Positions 16,423 through 26,141 are shown, counted from the first letter of the stretch. The stretch is DNA of 64,000 bases from Methylobacterium sp. C25 (GCF_021352225.1 NZ_JAAUVI010000001.1:1026191-1090190); one strand, 5' to 3'. Numbers and translations are program-made. The notes: a model not told the origin generated them from the letters alone.

Positions 16423-18909
16423 TCAGTGCACCTGCGCCTGGAACTCGGTCAACGGGGCGCGGAATTCGGCGCGCAGGCCCTTAGGGTCGTAACTGATGCT
16501 GGTGTCGCGCGTTCCGAGCAGCCCCATGCGGATCAGCTTCGAGCCGAACCCGCCGCGATGGCTCGGGGGTGTCACAGCCGGGCCGCCGACTTCCGTCCAA
16601 TCCAGCACGAGGGCCGCAGCACCTGCCTCTTCCGTACGCCACGCGATGTGCACTTTACCGCTGTCGGCGGAGAGCGCGCCGTATTTCAGCGCGTTGGTCG
16701 CGAGCTCGTGCAATAGCAGTGAGAGCGAGAGCGTTGCCTGCGCGGAGATGTCGAGATCCGGTCCATCGAGCGCAAATCGATCTTTCTCGGCCTGCATGCT
16801 GAGGACGCTTTCGATCACTGCGTGCATTTTGGCAGCCGCCCAGCTCTTCTGCATCAGCACGTCGTGAGCACGCGAAAGAGCTAGAACACGTCGCTCGAAG
16901 GCCTCCACGGGCTCGCGCTCGGCTACGTTGCGCAAGGTCGATGATGCGATCGATTGGACGATGGCGAGCGTGTTCTTGAGGCGATGCGCCAGCTCAATGT
17001 TCAGGACGCCCTGCATGTCTTCGGCGCGCACCCGCGCCACGCCGACCTCGACCCGATCCGCGACGTTGCGTAGGAACGCCAACTCCTCATGGGTCCAGAT
17101 CCGCGGATTGACGTCGTGAGCGATGAAGACTGCCACGGTGCGCCCCCGCTCGCGCACAGGCATGTTGACCATCGCAGCGACACCGATGTCGTGCAGTGAA
17201 GCTGCGTGGTCCCGCGTGCGCGGGTCGGTGGAGACGTCGTTGATCACTAACGGCTCGCCCCGCTGCAGATGCGCGCGGATATCGCCGTAATCCTCGAAGA
17301 CGTGCCGCCCTGCGATGCTGACCTGTCCCGGCGCTCTCCAATCTGGCTCGATCTCGATGGCTTCGACATCGCCTATCACCCGGCCAAAGCCGGCACGCGT
17401 CGCTCCCAGCGTTCGTCCAACAACTTCGGCAGCAATTGCGATCATCTCAGGAATGGTCCTCAGATCGCGCAGGTTGTCGCCCAAATTGAGAAGAGCGGCG
17501 CGTCGAGCATCGGCTTCGATGCGGCCTGTCACCTCAAGAAACAGCACGCCGAAGCGGTTGTCATCGATCCTGAATGCGCGACCTTCGTACCACCGGCGTA
17601 GAACACCGACCTGCCGCGTGAAGGTGGATGACTCTCCGGTTTCCACGACTCGGGCGAACTCGCTGACCCACTCGTCTTCGATCCCCAGAAAAAGCTCGCG
17701 GATGGTTCGGCCGCGTGCCGCCGTCGAGTCGATGCCGACCAGATGGCCCCAGGCCGAATTGACTTCGCCGAAGCGCCAGTCGGCGACGCGTCCCTGGGCA
17801 TCACGGATCAACTCGCCGACGATGAATCCCTCGCTCAACCGTTCGAACAGCCCGCGCCAGTAAGTGTCGTTCGCGCGCACCTCTGCGCGGGCCTTCGCCT
17901 CCGCGAAGCCGGTCGTCGCCGCGCCAGCAAAGAGCCCAGCCAACTCCAGATCGCGCTCATCGAACGCCACAGGCAGACTGGACTGGAGTTTCAGGACCCC
18001 GAGGACCGCTTCGCCGCTCAGGATCGGCGCGAAGACCGCAGAGCCGAGCTGTAGCATCTCGACGAGATCGCGCTTGACGTAAGGGTCGCTGCTGGCGTCG
18101 ATCATCAGGTAGGGTTGGCGAGTGCGTGCGCAGAAGCCGGCCGTGCTGCCATTCAGGGGCACGCGCAAACCCTGGTGATCCGCCACGACACCCTGGACTG
18201 CGCGATATTCGAGATCCTGCCCACTCAGCAGTTCGATCACGCCCCCCTGTGCGGCCGGCACCGCTTGCATCGCACCGGTGACCACGGCGTGCAGCACCGT
18301 ATCGAGGTCCCCCTCGGCAGCGGCGATCGCGGCCTGGGTATTGCGCAGCGCGTCGCGCGTGCGGAAGGCTTGCGCGTCTGCGGCTCGGAGACTGTCGCGC
18401 GCCGTGACGGCGCGGCGCATCTCCATCAGATCCATGACCTGCTGGGCAAGCAGTCTGAGATCAGCCTGCTGCACTTCGGTGAGCCCCTCCGGGCGCGGCA
18501 CCTTGTCGATGACACACAGGCTGCCAAGCACGAGGCCGGCCGGAGTACGGAGCGGAGCGCCGGCATAGAAGCGGATGAACGGATCCCCGGTGACCAGAGG
18601 ATTGTCCGCGCTGCGCGGGTCAGCCGTCAGATCCGGTATGATCAGAAGATCATCCGGCTGAGCCAGCGCGTGAGCACAGACCGATCGATTGAGGTCGGTC
18701 TCGCACGGTGGAAAGCCGATGCGTGCCTTGAACCATTGGCGGTCGCCGGCAACGAGGCTGACCAAGGCGACCGGCGCGTCGCAGAGGCGGCAGGCGAGCT
18801 GCACGATACCATCGAAACCCGCCTCGGGCGGGGTGTCGAGGATGCCATAGCTCGTGAGCGCGTCGAGCCGCTGTGGGTCCGAGACGGAAGGGGTCGCGGG
18901 GCGTGACAT
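16423..18909 (-). CDS. HWE-family sensor histidine kinase with GAF-GAF-PAS-GAF sensors
   Basis: An 828-residue soluble kinase without membrane segments. Residues 20-165 form a first GAF domain, about 205-340 a second GAF, 345-480 a PAS domain, and 485-635 a third GAF. The kinase core begins at LNIELAHRLKNTLAIVQSIA with phospho-acceptor His642, the H-box of HWE/HisKA_2 kinases, and ends with an ATPase domain (LHELATNALKYGAL as N-box, RGGFGSKLI as G-box). No bilin Cys is obvious, so the signal is unknown (redox, light or a small molecule). It is followed by a stand-alone receiver in the same transcript. Confidence 0.9.
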   Translation of the reverse strand: MSRPATPSVSDPQRLDALTSYGILDTPPEAGFDGIVQLACRLCDAPVALVSLVAGDRQWFKARIGFPPCETDLNRSVCAHALAQPDDLLIIPDLTADPRSADNPLVTGDPFIRFYAGAPLRTPAGLVLGSLCVIDKVPRPEGLTEVQQADLRLLAQQVMDLMEMRRAVTARDSLRAADAQAFRTRDALRNTQAAIAAAEGDLDTVLHAVVTGAMQAVPAAQGGVIELLSGQDLEYRAVQGVVADHQGLRVPLNGSTAGFCARTRQPYLMIDASSDPYVKRDLVEMLQLGSAVFAPILSGEAVLGVLKLQSSLPVAFDERDLELAGLFAGAATTGFAEAKARAEVRANDTYWRGLFERLSEGFIVGELIRDAQGRVADWRFGEVNSAWGHLVGIDSTAARGRTIRELFLGIEDEWVSEFARVVETGESSTFTRQVGVLRRWYEGRAFRIDDNRFGVLFLEVTGRIEADARRAALLNLGDNLRDLRTIPEMIAIAAEVVGRTLGATRAGFGRVIGDVEAIEIEPDWRAPGQVSIAGRHVFEDYGDIRAHLQRGEPLVINDVSTDPRTRDHAASLHDIGVAAMVNMPVRERGRTVAVFIAHDVNPRIWTHEELAFLRNVADRVEVGVARVRAEDMQGVLNIELAHRLKNTLAIVQSIASSTLRNVAEREPVEAFERRVLALSRAHDVLMQKSWAAAKMHAVIESVLSMQAEKDRFALDGPDLDISAQATLSLSLLLHELATNALKYGALSADSGKVHIAWRTEEAGAAALVLDWTEVGGPAVTPPSHRGGFGSKLIRMGLLGTRDTSISYDPKGLRAEFRAPLTEFQAQVH

Positions 18910-19361
18910 GCTGGCGTTGCGTGCTGGTTTTCCAGCAGATACCGCGAAGCTGCGGTGCTGTCAGGAGGATTTCAGGCGGCCCGAGACGGCATTCACAAGG
19001 TTGGGTTGGTCTCGGTGGCTCCGGCAACAGGAGCGGATGCCCCTAAAAAGCCGACTGTCCTTTTCGCTCAAACTCGTCCGAGCCGTCAGCCACAAATGAT
19101 TTACAAATCAGAAACTTAACTTACAGCAACAGCGATCTGTCACCGATCTGCGTCACGGCGTCATCCCCGGCCGCCCGATTTCGTGCCATTCGGCCCTTTG
19201 CCGTCCATCGCGACCAAGGCGTCGCGCATGGCGGCACCACGGTGATCGAACCTCGCCGTAGCGATAGATCTGCCGAGGCAGGTTGCCCGCTCTCCCGAGA
19301 TTTCGCGCTTCACGCTCGCTTGGCCGAACCCGGTCGAGCTCTTGATGACATGGAGGACAAT
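18910..19361. other. Divergent intergenic region
   Basis: About 450 bp between the HWE kinase start and the DUF2231-like gene. It is AT-richer at 19075-19135 (ATGATTTACAAATCAGAAAC region), likely promoter. Open frames here have poor composition and no ribosome sites; nothing else recognised. Confidence 0.4.
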
Positions 19362-19799
19362 ATGGCGAGGCAGATCGGCGAAATCCGTATGCGAAGGCCG
19401 CTGCACCCGTTCTTCGTCGGGCTCGGCGGGGCATTGCTGATGGCCGCTTTGGTCACGGATTACATGTATTCCAGCAACGCGCTGATGCAGTGGGCGAATT
19501 TCTCGGCGTGGCTGATCACGGGGGGCCTCGTGCTGGCCCTGATCGCGGCGGTCGTCCTCGTCCTTGATTTCATCCTTGGCAGGGCCGGGCCGATCAGCTG
19601 GCCCGATTTCGCGCTGCTGGCCGTCGCCGCGATCCTCTCGATCGTCAACGTCTTCATTCACACACGCGACGGGTGGACCTCCGTCGTCCCGTCCGGAATC
19701 ACCCTCTCGGCCATCGTCACCGCCCTGCTCCTCGTCGCCGGCCTCCGCGGCTGGTGCGTGACCGGCCTCAAGACTGCCGCCCGGGGAGAAAACGCATGA
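19362..19799 (+). CDS. DUF2231-like four-helix membrane protein
   Basis: A 145-residue protein with four transmembrane helices and the DUF2231 start RRPLHPFFVGLGGALLMAAL, then SAWLITGGLVLALIAAVVLV and FIHTRDGWTSVVPSGITLS. Start at 19362 is set by GGAGG seven bases upstream. Its TGA overlaps the ATG of the downstream dehydrogenase gene (ATGA), so the two are co-translated. DUF2231 proteins often accompany periplasmic PQQ-type or c-type redox proteins as membrane partners; a role in electron transfer or anchoring is inferred from that context. Confidence 0.82.
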   Translation: MARQIGEIRMRRPLHPFFVGLGGALLMAALVTDYMYSSNALMQWANFSAWLITGGLVLALIAAVVLVLDFILGRAGPISWPDFALLAVAAILSIVNVFIHTRDGWTSVVPSGITLSAIVTALLLVAGLRGWCVTGLKTAARGENA

Positions 19800-21118
19800 C
19801 CATGAAGCGATTTCGCACGGCCTCGAGCCTGATGTTCGTCGCCCTGCTCGCCGGCTGCAGCGACCAGGGAGGCGATCCCTCGAAACAATACGGGCCGAAC
19901 CCGGATATTCCGGAAGCTAAGGATTACATCGTCCCTCCGATGAGCGTGCCGCAGGCCGTCGGCTGGAAGGCCGGGGAGACGCCCACGGTCCCCGCCGGCA
20001 CGCATATCCAGGCGATGGCGACCGGGCTGATGCATCCGCGCATCGTCTATCCGCTGCCCAACGGCGACATCCTTGTCGTCGAAAGCAACGGCCCCGGGAC
20101 CAAGCCCTTCCGGCCGAAGGACTACATCTCGGGTTCGATCAAGGCCCGCGCCGGCGCGGCCGACAAGGGCGGCAATCGTATCACGCTGCTGCGTGACGCC
20201 GACGGCGATGGCACTCCGGAGCTGAAGACGGTGCTGCTCGACCACCTGCACTCGCCCTACGGCGTCGCCTGGGTCGCGGACACGCTCTACGTCGCGAATA
20301 CCGACGCGATCATCGCCTATCCGTTCAAGCCCGGGCAGACGGAGATCAAGGAGCCGGGAACCAAGCTCACGGATCTCCCGGCAGGCCCGATCAACCATCA
20401 CTGGACCAAGTCTATGGTCGCCAGCCCGGATGGCTCGAAGCTCTATGTCGGCGTCGGCTCCAACAGCAACGTCGGCGAAAACGGCATGGATATCGAGGAG
20501 GGACGCGCGGCGATCCACGAGGTCGACCGGCTGACCGGTGCCAGCCGCCTCTACGCGACCGGAATACGCAATCCGACGAACCTCGCCATCCAACCCGGGA
20601 CCGGGCAGGTCTTCGCCGTCGTCAACGGGCGCGACGAGAACGGGCCGGATGCGGATCCGGACTATCTGTCCTCGATCAAGGAGGGCGGCTTCTACGGCTG
20701 GCCCTACAGCTATTGGGGCCAGCACGTGGACATGCGCATCCAGCCGCAGAAGCCCGACATGGTGGCGAAGGCGATCAAGCCGGATTACGGCCTGAGTTCC
20801 CACTCCGCGGCCCTCGGCGTCGCCTTCAGCCAGGGCGAGACGGTGTCGCCGCAATTCGCCAACGGCGCGTTCGTGGGCCAGCACGGCAGCTGGAACCGGG
20901 ATCCACTCAACGGCTACCAGGTGATCTTCGTGCCCTTCGTCGATGGAAAGCCGAACGGAGCACCGATCCCGGTGGTCACCGACTTCCTCGCTCAGGATAA
21001 GAAGACCGTCCGCGGACGTCCGGTCGGCGTCGCCCTCGATCGGACCGGTGCGCTGATCGTCGCGGACGATGTCGGCAATACGGTCTGGCGCGTGAGCGGC
21101 GCAGCGGCCACGCACTAA
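19796..21118 (+). CDS. PQQ-dependent sugar dehydrogenase / sorbosone dehydrogenase family lipoprotein
   Basis: A 440-residue lipoprotein: signal MTMKRFRTASSLMFVALLAG with lipobox Cys21 (LLAGC), then a six-bladed beta-propeller of the GDH-B/sorbosone-dehydrogenase family. Visible blade motifs are HPRIVYPLPNGDILVVES, HSPYGVAWVADTLYVANT, LYVGVGSNSNVGENG, IRNPTNLAIQP, GWPYSYWG and GQHGSWNRDPLNGYQV with the conserved His/Arg. It would oxidise an aldose or other substrate in the periplasm with PQQ, passing electrons to the chain; the substrate cannot be read from sequence. It is coupled to the DUF2231-like gene. Confidence 0.88.
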   Translation: MTMKRFRTASSLMFVALLAGCSDQGGDPSKQYGPNPDIPEAKDYIVPPMSVPQAVGWKAGETPTVPAGTHIQAMATGLMHPRIVYPLPNGDILVVESNGPGTKPFRPKDYISGSIKARAGAADKGGNRITLLRDADGDGTPELKTVLLDHLHSPYGVAWVADTLYVANTDAIIAYPFKPGQTEIKEPGTKLTDLPAGPINHHWTKSMVASPDGSKLYVGVGSNSNVGENGMDIEEGRAAIHEVDRLTGASRLYATGIRNPTNLAIQPGTGQVFAVVNGRDENGPDADPDYLSSIKEGGFYGWPYSYWGQHVDMRIQPQKPDMVAKAIKPDYGLSSHSAALGVAFSQGETVSPQFANGAFVGQHGSWNRDPLNGYQVIFVPFVDGKPNGAPIPVVTDFLAQDKKTVRGRPVGVALDRTGALIVADDVGNTVWRVSGAAATH

Positions 21119-21135
21119 AGAAACTTAAACACGAG

Positions 21136-21168
21136 GCGGCCGCAGGACGAGGAACGTCGTGCGGCCGC
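21136..21168 (+). terminator. Terminator-like hairpin after the dehydrogenase gene
   Basis: GCGGCCGCA (21136-21144) pairs with TGCGGCCGC (21160-21168), with further pairing GGACG/CGTCG inside. It lies 18 bp after the stop codon. There is no T tract, so it may be a 3' stabilising hairpin or Rho-linked. Confidence 0.55.
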
Positions 21169-21466
21169 TCGCGCGTAGACCACTCAAGCGGGGGCATAGC
21201 CGCGTCCGCGACGGCCGTGACGAAGGGTCGTGTCGGCCAGCTCTTGCCGAACCTCGACCATCTGCTTGTTTAAGCTGGCGCCCGAAAGCGGACCGACAGT
21301 GTACCACCCGACACGGTCGTCACCGGTCTGTCACTGGCTCGGACCGCGCCCGCGTCGTATGCCGCCTTCCAAAAATTCGATCCAACGACGGAATAACCTC
21401 AATCGACTGGCGTCTCCTCCTCGCTGCCCAATGAATTCATGCAGCGAGACAAGAAATGGAAGCGTC

Positions 21467-21727
21467 ATGTACGAACGTTCGATCGCGAATGTCTTGCGAA
21501 TTATCGCCGTCGCAGCAAGCATGAGCTTGCCTGCACTCTCCGTTGCCAAGGCCGACACTGGCGAAGGCGATTCTGCTCTTCGAGCCGCGCTTCATGATCC
21601 TCAGCTCATCGAGCAACAGCGCGGACGAAGCGCAGACCAGTATCTCATCGGTGATCCGTCCCTCGGCTATGCCAAGCGGCAGCGCGCCAATCGGCCGGCC
21701 TCCGCCTACACAAGGTATCGTCCGTGA
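21467..21727 (+). CDS. Small exported protein, unknown
   Basis: An 86-residue protein with a signal peptide (LRIIAVAASMSLPALSVAKA) and a short polar mature part ending in Arg/Tyr/Pro-rich sequence (ASAYTRYRP). AAGAAATGGAAG precedes the ATG. No family recognised. The 340 bp before it are non-coding apart from the terminator hairpin. It lies upstream of the ECF sigma operon but is separated from it by 130 bp. Confidence 0.6.
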   Translation: MYERSIANVLRIIAVAASMSLPALSVAKADTGEGDSALRAALHDPQLIEQQRGRSADQYLIGDPSLGYAKRQRANRPASAYTRYRP

Positions 21728-21859
21728 GCCCTCGGGCGAATTTTATGCGGGGCCGACGGAATAATCGCTGAGAGGCGGCGTCTGGCCTCGCATGAAGAGG
21801 CACAGTTCGATGGTATCCCGGCAGCGCCTGGCGCCTGGGACCGAGTGGAGAGGCGCACG

Positions 21860-22384
21860 ATGCAGCAGATGATGCTCCTCGTGACGCCGCTTATCCCAGC
21901 TCTGCGACGCTACGCCGTCTCACTGCTGCGGGATCGGTCGGATGCCGACGACCTCGTTCAGGATACGCTGGAGCTGGCCATCACCCGCTGGCACCAGCGC
22001 CGGGACGACGGCAGCGTGAGGTCGTGGCTCTTCGCCATCGTGCACAACCTCGCCATCAGCCGTCTCCGGCAACGCCACCGACGCGGTGGCTCGCACCTGC
22101 CGATCGACGATGCCCATGAAGCGGTCCTCGCCATGCCTCCTCGTCAGGAGGCCGGCCTTCAGCACCGCGATCTGGTTCGGGCGCTCGACGCCCTGCCTGA
22201 GGATCAGCGCAGCGTGCTGCTCCTCGTGACCGTGGAAGGCCTCTCCTACGCCGAGACGGCGGAGGTGCTCGGCATTCCCACCGGTACCGTGATGTCGCGC
22301 CTGTCCCGGGCGCGGGATCGGATGATCCAGCTCATGGACGGCGAAGCCGCGGCCCAGCGCCCGGCCCTGAGGAGGCTGAAATGA
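21860..22384 (+). CDS. ECF-family RNA polymerase sigma factor
   Basis: A 174-residue sigma-70 family ECF factor. Region 2 is at residues 10-75 (LRDRSDADDLVQDTLELAIT, SWLFAIVHN) and region 4 at 105-160 (LDALPEDQRSVLLLVTVEGL then SYAETAEVLGIPTGTVMSRL with the HTH). Start at 21860 is fixed by GGAGAGG; a GTG at 21845 would precede the ribosome site. Its stop overlaps the ATG of the anti-sigma gene (ATGA), the usual coupled arrangement. Confidence 0.93.
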   Translation: MQQMMLLVTPLIPALRRYAVSLLRDRSDADDLVQDTLELAITRWHQRRDDGSVRSWLFAIVHNLAISRLRQRHRRGGSHLPIDDAHEAVLAMPPRQEAGLQHRDLVRALDALPEDQRSVLLLVTVEGLSYAETAEVLGIPTGTVMSRLSRARDRMIQLMDGEAAAQRPALRRLK

Positions 22385-23154
22385 ACGAGCGTCCCATCAG
22401 CGAGAACGATCTTCAGGCCTTCGTCGACGATCGCCTGGATCCGGATCGCCGCGCCGAGGTCGAGGCCTACCTCGCCGAGAATCCGCAGGCACGGGCCCGC
22501 GTCGGCCGGTTGATGGCGCTCGGCAGCGACCTGCGCGCCGCCTTCGCTCCGATTGCGGCCGAGCCGGTGCCGCCGCAGCTCGATCTCGCCCGTCTCGTCG
22601 CCGCACGGCGACGGCCGCGCGTGCCGGCGTGGCAGGCGATCGCGGCGGCTCTTTTCATGACCGTCGGCGGCCTCGGTGGCTGGGTCGCCAGGGGCTCCAT
22701 GCAGGAGGGGACGTCGGGCATCTCCGCTCTCGCGCAGGAGGCCAAGGCGAACTACGTCGTCTATGCGCCCGACCGCTCGCGTCCCATCGAACTCGCCGCG
22801 ACCGATCGCGACGAGATCGCGCACTGGTTTTCCGACAGGCTGAAACGGCCGGTCGGCGTGCCCGATCTCAGCGAGGCAGGCTACCACCTGCTCGGTGGCC
22901 GCCTCGTCGCCACCGCCCACGGCCCGGCGGGCATGCTGATGTATGACGACAAGCAGGGAATGCGCGTGGTCATGCTGATCCGGTCCTACGGCGACGGCGG
23001 CGACGTGCCGATGGTGGATCACATCTACGGCTCCATTGCCGGATGCGCCTGGGTCCAGAAGGGACTGGGCTACAGCCTCGTCGCCGCGGCCGATCCGGAA
23101 GTGCTGCATCCTCTGGTCCGGGAAATCCGGCGACGGGAAGCCGGCGCTACCTGA
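22381..23154 (+). CDS. Transmembrane anti-sigma factor
   Basis: A 257-residue protein: N-terminal cytoplasmic anti-sigma domain (ENDLQAFVDDRLDPDRRAEV, about residues 1-60) lacking the HxxxCxxC zinc motif, one transmembrane helix (about residues 83-103, WQAIAAALFMTVGGLGGWVA), and a periplasmic sensor domain of about 150 residues. It is translationally coupled to the ECF sigma gene and is expected to hold that factor at the membrane. The signal is unknown. A DoxX gene follows 118 bp downstream. Confidence 0.88.
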   Translation: MNERPISENDLQAFVDDRLDPDRRAEVEAYLAENPQARARVGRLMALGSDLRAAFAPIAAEPVPPQLDLARLVAARRRPRVPAWQAIAAALFMTVGGLGGWVARGSMQEGTSGISALAQEAKANYVVYAPDRSRPIELAATDRDEIAHWFSDRLKRPVGVPDLSEAGYHLLGGRLVATAHGPAGMLMYDDKQGMRVVMLIRSYGDGGDVPMVDHIYGSIAGCAWVQKGLGYSLVAAADPEVLHPLVREIRRREAGAT

Positions 23155-23272
23155 CCGCCGGGCGGCGGCCCCTTTCCGCAAGGCAGCCCGAACCACTCAC
23201 CACGCTGCCCCGGCGTGCGCCTGACCGTGCGCGCTCGCCACCTCCTCCGAACCCTCAAGAAGGACTGACTCC

Positions 23273-23764
23273 ATGTCGAACCTGCTCGCCGTGATCCTCG
23301 AGCGCCGCGCCTTCCTCCTGCACTGGGCGCCCGTGCCGCTGCGCCTCATCGTCGGATACGGCTTCCTGGCCCATGGCGTTGCGAAGGCCGCTCGCGGCTA
23401 CGACGCCTTTCCGGCCATCGTGCAGGCCATGGGGCTCCCCATGCCTCATCTCCTCGGATGGCTCACCATCCTGGTCGAGATCGGCGGCGGACTGGCGATC
23501 CTGCTCGGGGCCCTGGTCCCGCTCGCCAGCATTCCGATGGCCATCGTGTTGCTCGTCGCCATCTTCACGGTGCACCTCCCCTACGGCTTCAGCTCGATCA
23601 AGCTCCAGGCCGTGACCGCAGCGGGAGCGACCTTCGGCCAGCCCGGCTACGAGACCGATCTGCTCTATCTCGCCGGCCTTGCAGCTCTAGTGATGGGAGG
23701 AGCCGGGCCATTTTCCGTCGACGGCTACGTCCGGCATTGCATCAGGGCCGCTCGCTCCTCCTGA
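23273..23764 (+). CDS. DoxX family membrane protein
   Basis: A 163-residue protein with four transmembrane helices. The DoxX signature is clear: PLRLIVGYGFLAHGVAKAAR, then EIGGGLAILLGALVPLASIP and a C-terminal YLAGLAALVMGG. AGAAGGACTG precedes the ATG. DoxX proteins are linked to thiol and sulfur oxidation or redox homeostasis in membranes. Same strand and close to the sigma/anti-sigma pair, so probably in that regulon. Confidence 0.85.
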   Translation: MSNLLAVILERRAFLLHWAPVPLRLIVGYGFLAHGVAKAARGYDAFPAIVQAMGLPMPHLLGWLTILVEIGGGLAILLGALVPLASIPMAIVLLVAIFTVHLPYGFSSIKLQAVTAAGATFGQPGYETDLLYLAGLAALVMGGAGPFSVDGYVRHCIRAARSS

Positions 23765-23939
23765 CGGCGCGAACGAGGACGCGGAGAACGATTGCTGAGC
23801 GGCGTGAGAGCGTCAATTCTGAAGTAATCAGGCCCACCCTCCGCCTTCGGCCAAGAGCAGGGCACGTGTCGAGCCGCTCGCACTCCTGGCCCAGCCCCTC
23901 ACGCAGGTTATTGGCACCGGCACGATTGCCGGGTGCGGA

Positions 23940-24506
23940 CTATCGGCGGCGAGGCTCGCTCGACTCGCGATGAAGCTCGATCGGAGCTTGAAGCGATCCT
24001 CCGGAGACGGCCAGGCCGTTGGCTCGCTGTAACAAAATGTACCGCTTCCCCCCTATGTCGGCAACGATCATCGTACCGGACACGTCGCGCACGATCATTT
24101 CGCTGGTTGGCGATTCGTCAGATCCGCCGACCCGGCCTCGTAGCCGCTTGGCATCGAAGACGGCCGTCGTCGTTCCGTCGGTCCAACGACCATCGATGGC
24201 GGAAAGGAAAGAGTCGGCCTCCGAGTTGAGGTTGGGCAGCGCGACGTGTTGGAGCGACCGTCTGACGATGGCCTCCGCCATCGGAGCGGGCTCTCCGAGC
24301 CAACGGTTTGCGGGCACGTTCTGAATGACGGGGCGGGGCCCGGATGGTGGCAGGGGACTGATCGAGGGCTGAGGCCGGGGACCGAAAAACCAAAGGACGC
24401 CAACGGCGATGAAGCCTGCAGCCGCGGCAGTGGCGACGCCGAGCAGGTTCCGTGTTCGGCGACGCCTGAGCCGGATTGAGCCCGTCTTTAAAGTCCGGAA
24501 GACCAT
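23940..24506 (-). CDS. Putative single-pass membrane protein with periplasmic domain
   Basis: About 188 residues: a basic N-terminus (LRRRRTRNLL), one transmembrane helix (GVATAAAAGFIAVGVLWFFG), a Pro-rich linker, and a mixed polar domain containing MIVRDVSGTMIVADIGGKRY. No known family. The membrane topology and balanced composition suggest a real gene, but ribosome site evidence at the chosen ATG (24506) is weak and the frame is open further upstream. Confidence 0.5.
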   Translation of the reverse strand: MVFRTLKTGSIRLRRRRTRNLLGVATAAAAGFIAVGVLWFFGPRPQPSISPLPPSGPRPVIQNVPANRWLGEPAPMAEAIVRRSLQHVALPNLNSEADSFLSAIDGRWTDGTTTAVFDAKRLRGRVGGSDESPTSEMIVRDVSGTMIVADIGGKRYILLQRANGLAVSGGSLQAPIELHRESSEPRRR

Positions 24507-24751
24507 GGATGAAGATATCGACGGCAATGACCGCGCGCTCAAGTCGCGTGCAGATCGGCCGCCAGCGGGATCTGGCGCCCGAGATCGGACGGACCGGCAC
24601 GATCCCACCCTCTGCGGACGCTACCGAGCGTCCGATATTGCCCCTTGGAGATCGGACCAAGTGTGACGGCGACCAAGCCTGCCCCTAGTCCTGAGGGGGC
24701 AAGCCGTGTTTCAAGCAGCCTCCACCGAGAAACCTTTGGGGGAGTGAGACC

Positions 24752-25072
24752 ATGAATCGATTTTGGATGGCGGCCGTCGTCGGGCTCGTCACGATCGTCC
24801 CGGCTCTGGCGCAGCCCTATGGCGGCCGCGACTACGGCTACGAAAGCCGCGATTACGACCGCGGCGACCGCTACCGGGAGCGTGACCGCGGCTACGGGGA
24901 TCGCGAATACCGCGGACGCGAGCGCAACCGCGGCGACTACGCCTTCGACGAGCGCGAGTATCTGCGCTGCAATCCCGACGTCCGCCGCGCCATTGTCAAC
25001 GGGCAGGTGACGTCCGGCCTGGCGCATTACCGGGCGTTCGGGCGCCGCGAGAACAGGCGCCTGAGCTGCTGA
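24752..25072 (+). CDS. Small exported Arg/Tyr/Asp-rich protein
   Basis: A 106-residue protein with signal peptide (MNRFWMAAVVGLVTIVPALA), a low-complexity middle of RDYGYESRDYDRGDRYRERD-type repeats, and a conserved-looking C-terminal segment (YLRCNPDVRRAIVNGQVTSG then HYRAFGRRENR) with two cysteines. The C-terminal segment recurs in small secreted proteins of Methylobacteriaceae as far as I recall; function unknown. GGGGGAG lies upstream of the ATG. Confidence 0.75.
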   Translation: MNRFWMAAVVGLVTIVPALAQPYGGRDYGYESRDYDRGDRYRERDRGYGDREYRGRERNRGDYAFDEREYLRCNPDVRRAIVNGQVTSGLAHYRAFGRRENRRLSC

Positions 25073-25246
25073 TCGGGGCCATCCCCGGACGGCCACCGCC
25101 GGCGAGGCGGAGACGACGCGGCCCGCTCCGGCCTCCACCGGGCGGGCCGCGGATCGTGCGGTCGCGACGCCACCGGTTGACGGCGGCGCGGGTGCCTGTC
25201 ATCGCGGCCCCTATCGCGAGACGACGCGCGAGACAGCCAGGGCGCC

Positions 25247-25957
25247 ATGACCGACCTCTTCGAGACGATCCGCCGGACCCTCGTGCCGATCCACAAGGAG
25301 GGCTATCCCTTCATCCTGATCGGCATCGTGCTGACCGTGCTGCTCGGCTATTTTGCGCAGTTCTTCTTCTGGATCTTCGTGATCCTGACCCTCTGGGTCT
25401 GCTACTTCTTCCGCGATCCCGAGCGCGTCGTGCCCTCCGGCGAGGGCCTCGTCATCGCCCCGGCCGACGGGCGCGTGAACCTGATCTCCACCGTGGTGCC
25501 GCCGCCCGAGCTCGACCTCTCGCACGAGCCGATGCTGCGCATCTCGGTCTTCATGAACGTCTTCGACTGCCACGTGAACCGCGTGCCGGTGACCGGCCGG
25601 ATCGGCCAGATCCACTACACGCCCGGGCTCTTTCTCAACGCCGAGCTCGACAAGGCCAGCGACGACAACGAGCGCAACGGCCTCGTCATCGAGACCACCC
25701 ACAAGGGTCTGCCGCTGCGCGTCGGCGTGGTGCAGATCGCCGGCCTCGTGGCACGGCGCATCGTCGGCTTCGTCTCGGCCGGCGACACGCTGCAATCCGG
25801 CGAGCGCTTCGGCCTGATCCGCTTCGGCTCGCGAGTCGACGTCTACCTGCCGACCACGGCGCGGGTGCTCGTCGGCCTCGGCCAGAAATCGGTGGCCGGC
25901 GAGACCGTGCTGGCCGATCTCGGGGGTGGCCCTGAGCGGGCATTCCGCCGTATCTGA
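25247..25957 (+). CDS. psd: Phosphatidylserine decarboxylase proenzyme
   Basis: A 236-residue PSD of the short (archaeal/alphaproteobacterial) type with an N-terminal hydrophobic hairpin ([20 protein letters not shown]). Key segments are [39 protein letters not shown] (His motif), and [15 protein letters not shown], in which the Gly-Ser195 bond is autocleaved to give the pyruvoyl group. It converts phosphatidylserine to phosphatidylethanolamine at the inner membrane. pssA follows on the same strand 184 bp later, so substrate and product enzymes are neighbours. Confidence 0.95.
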   Translation: MTDLFETIRRTLVPIHKEGYPFILIGIVLTVLLGYFAQFFFWIFVILTLWVCYFFRDPERVVPSGEGLVIAPADGRVNLISTVVPPPELDLSHEPMLRISVFMNVFDCHVNRVPVTGRIGQIHYTPGLFLNAELDKASDDNERNGLVIETTHKGLPLRVGVVQIAGLVARRIVGFVSAGDTLQSGERFGLIRFGSRVDVYLPTTARVLVGLGQKSVAGETVLADLGGGPERAFRRI

Positions 25958-25988
25958 GCGGCGGCTCGGGGGCGGCACCCGCCTGTCC

Positions 25989-26037
25989 CCCCTCATCCCG
26001 AGGGGCCGGAGCGAAGCGCGGGCCTCTGCACGAGGCC
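25989..26037. repeat. Tandem hairpin (REP-like) element between psd and pssA
   Basis: Two adjacent hairpins: CCCCTC/GAGGGG (25989-25994 with 26000-26005) and GGCCTC/GAGGCC (26021-26026 with 26032-26037). The sequence style (CCTCATCCCGAGGGGCCGGAGC) resembles dispersed intergenic repeats of alphaproteobacteria; copy number cannot be tested here. Confidence 0.45.
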
Positions 26038-26141
26038 TTCGGACGCCATCGTGATGCCTGAACCCCTGCTTCGAGCCCCGCCTTGCGGCACCGTGGGACG
26101 AGGGTGCGGGTCGATTGGAAGCTGAGCCGGACGGAGGCGAC

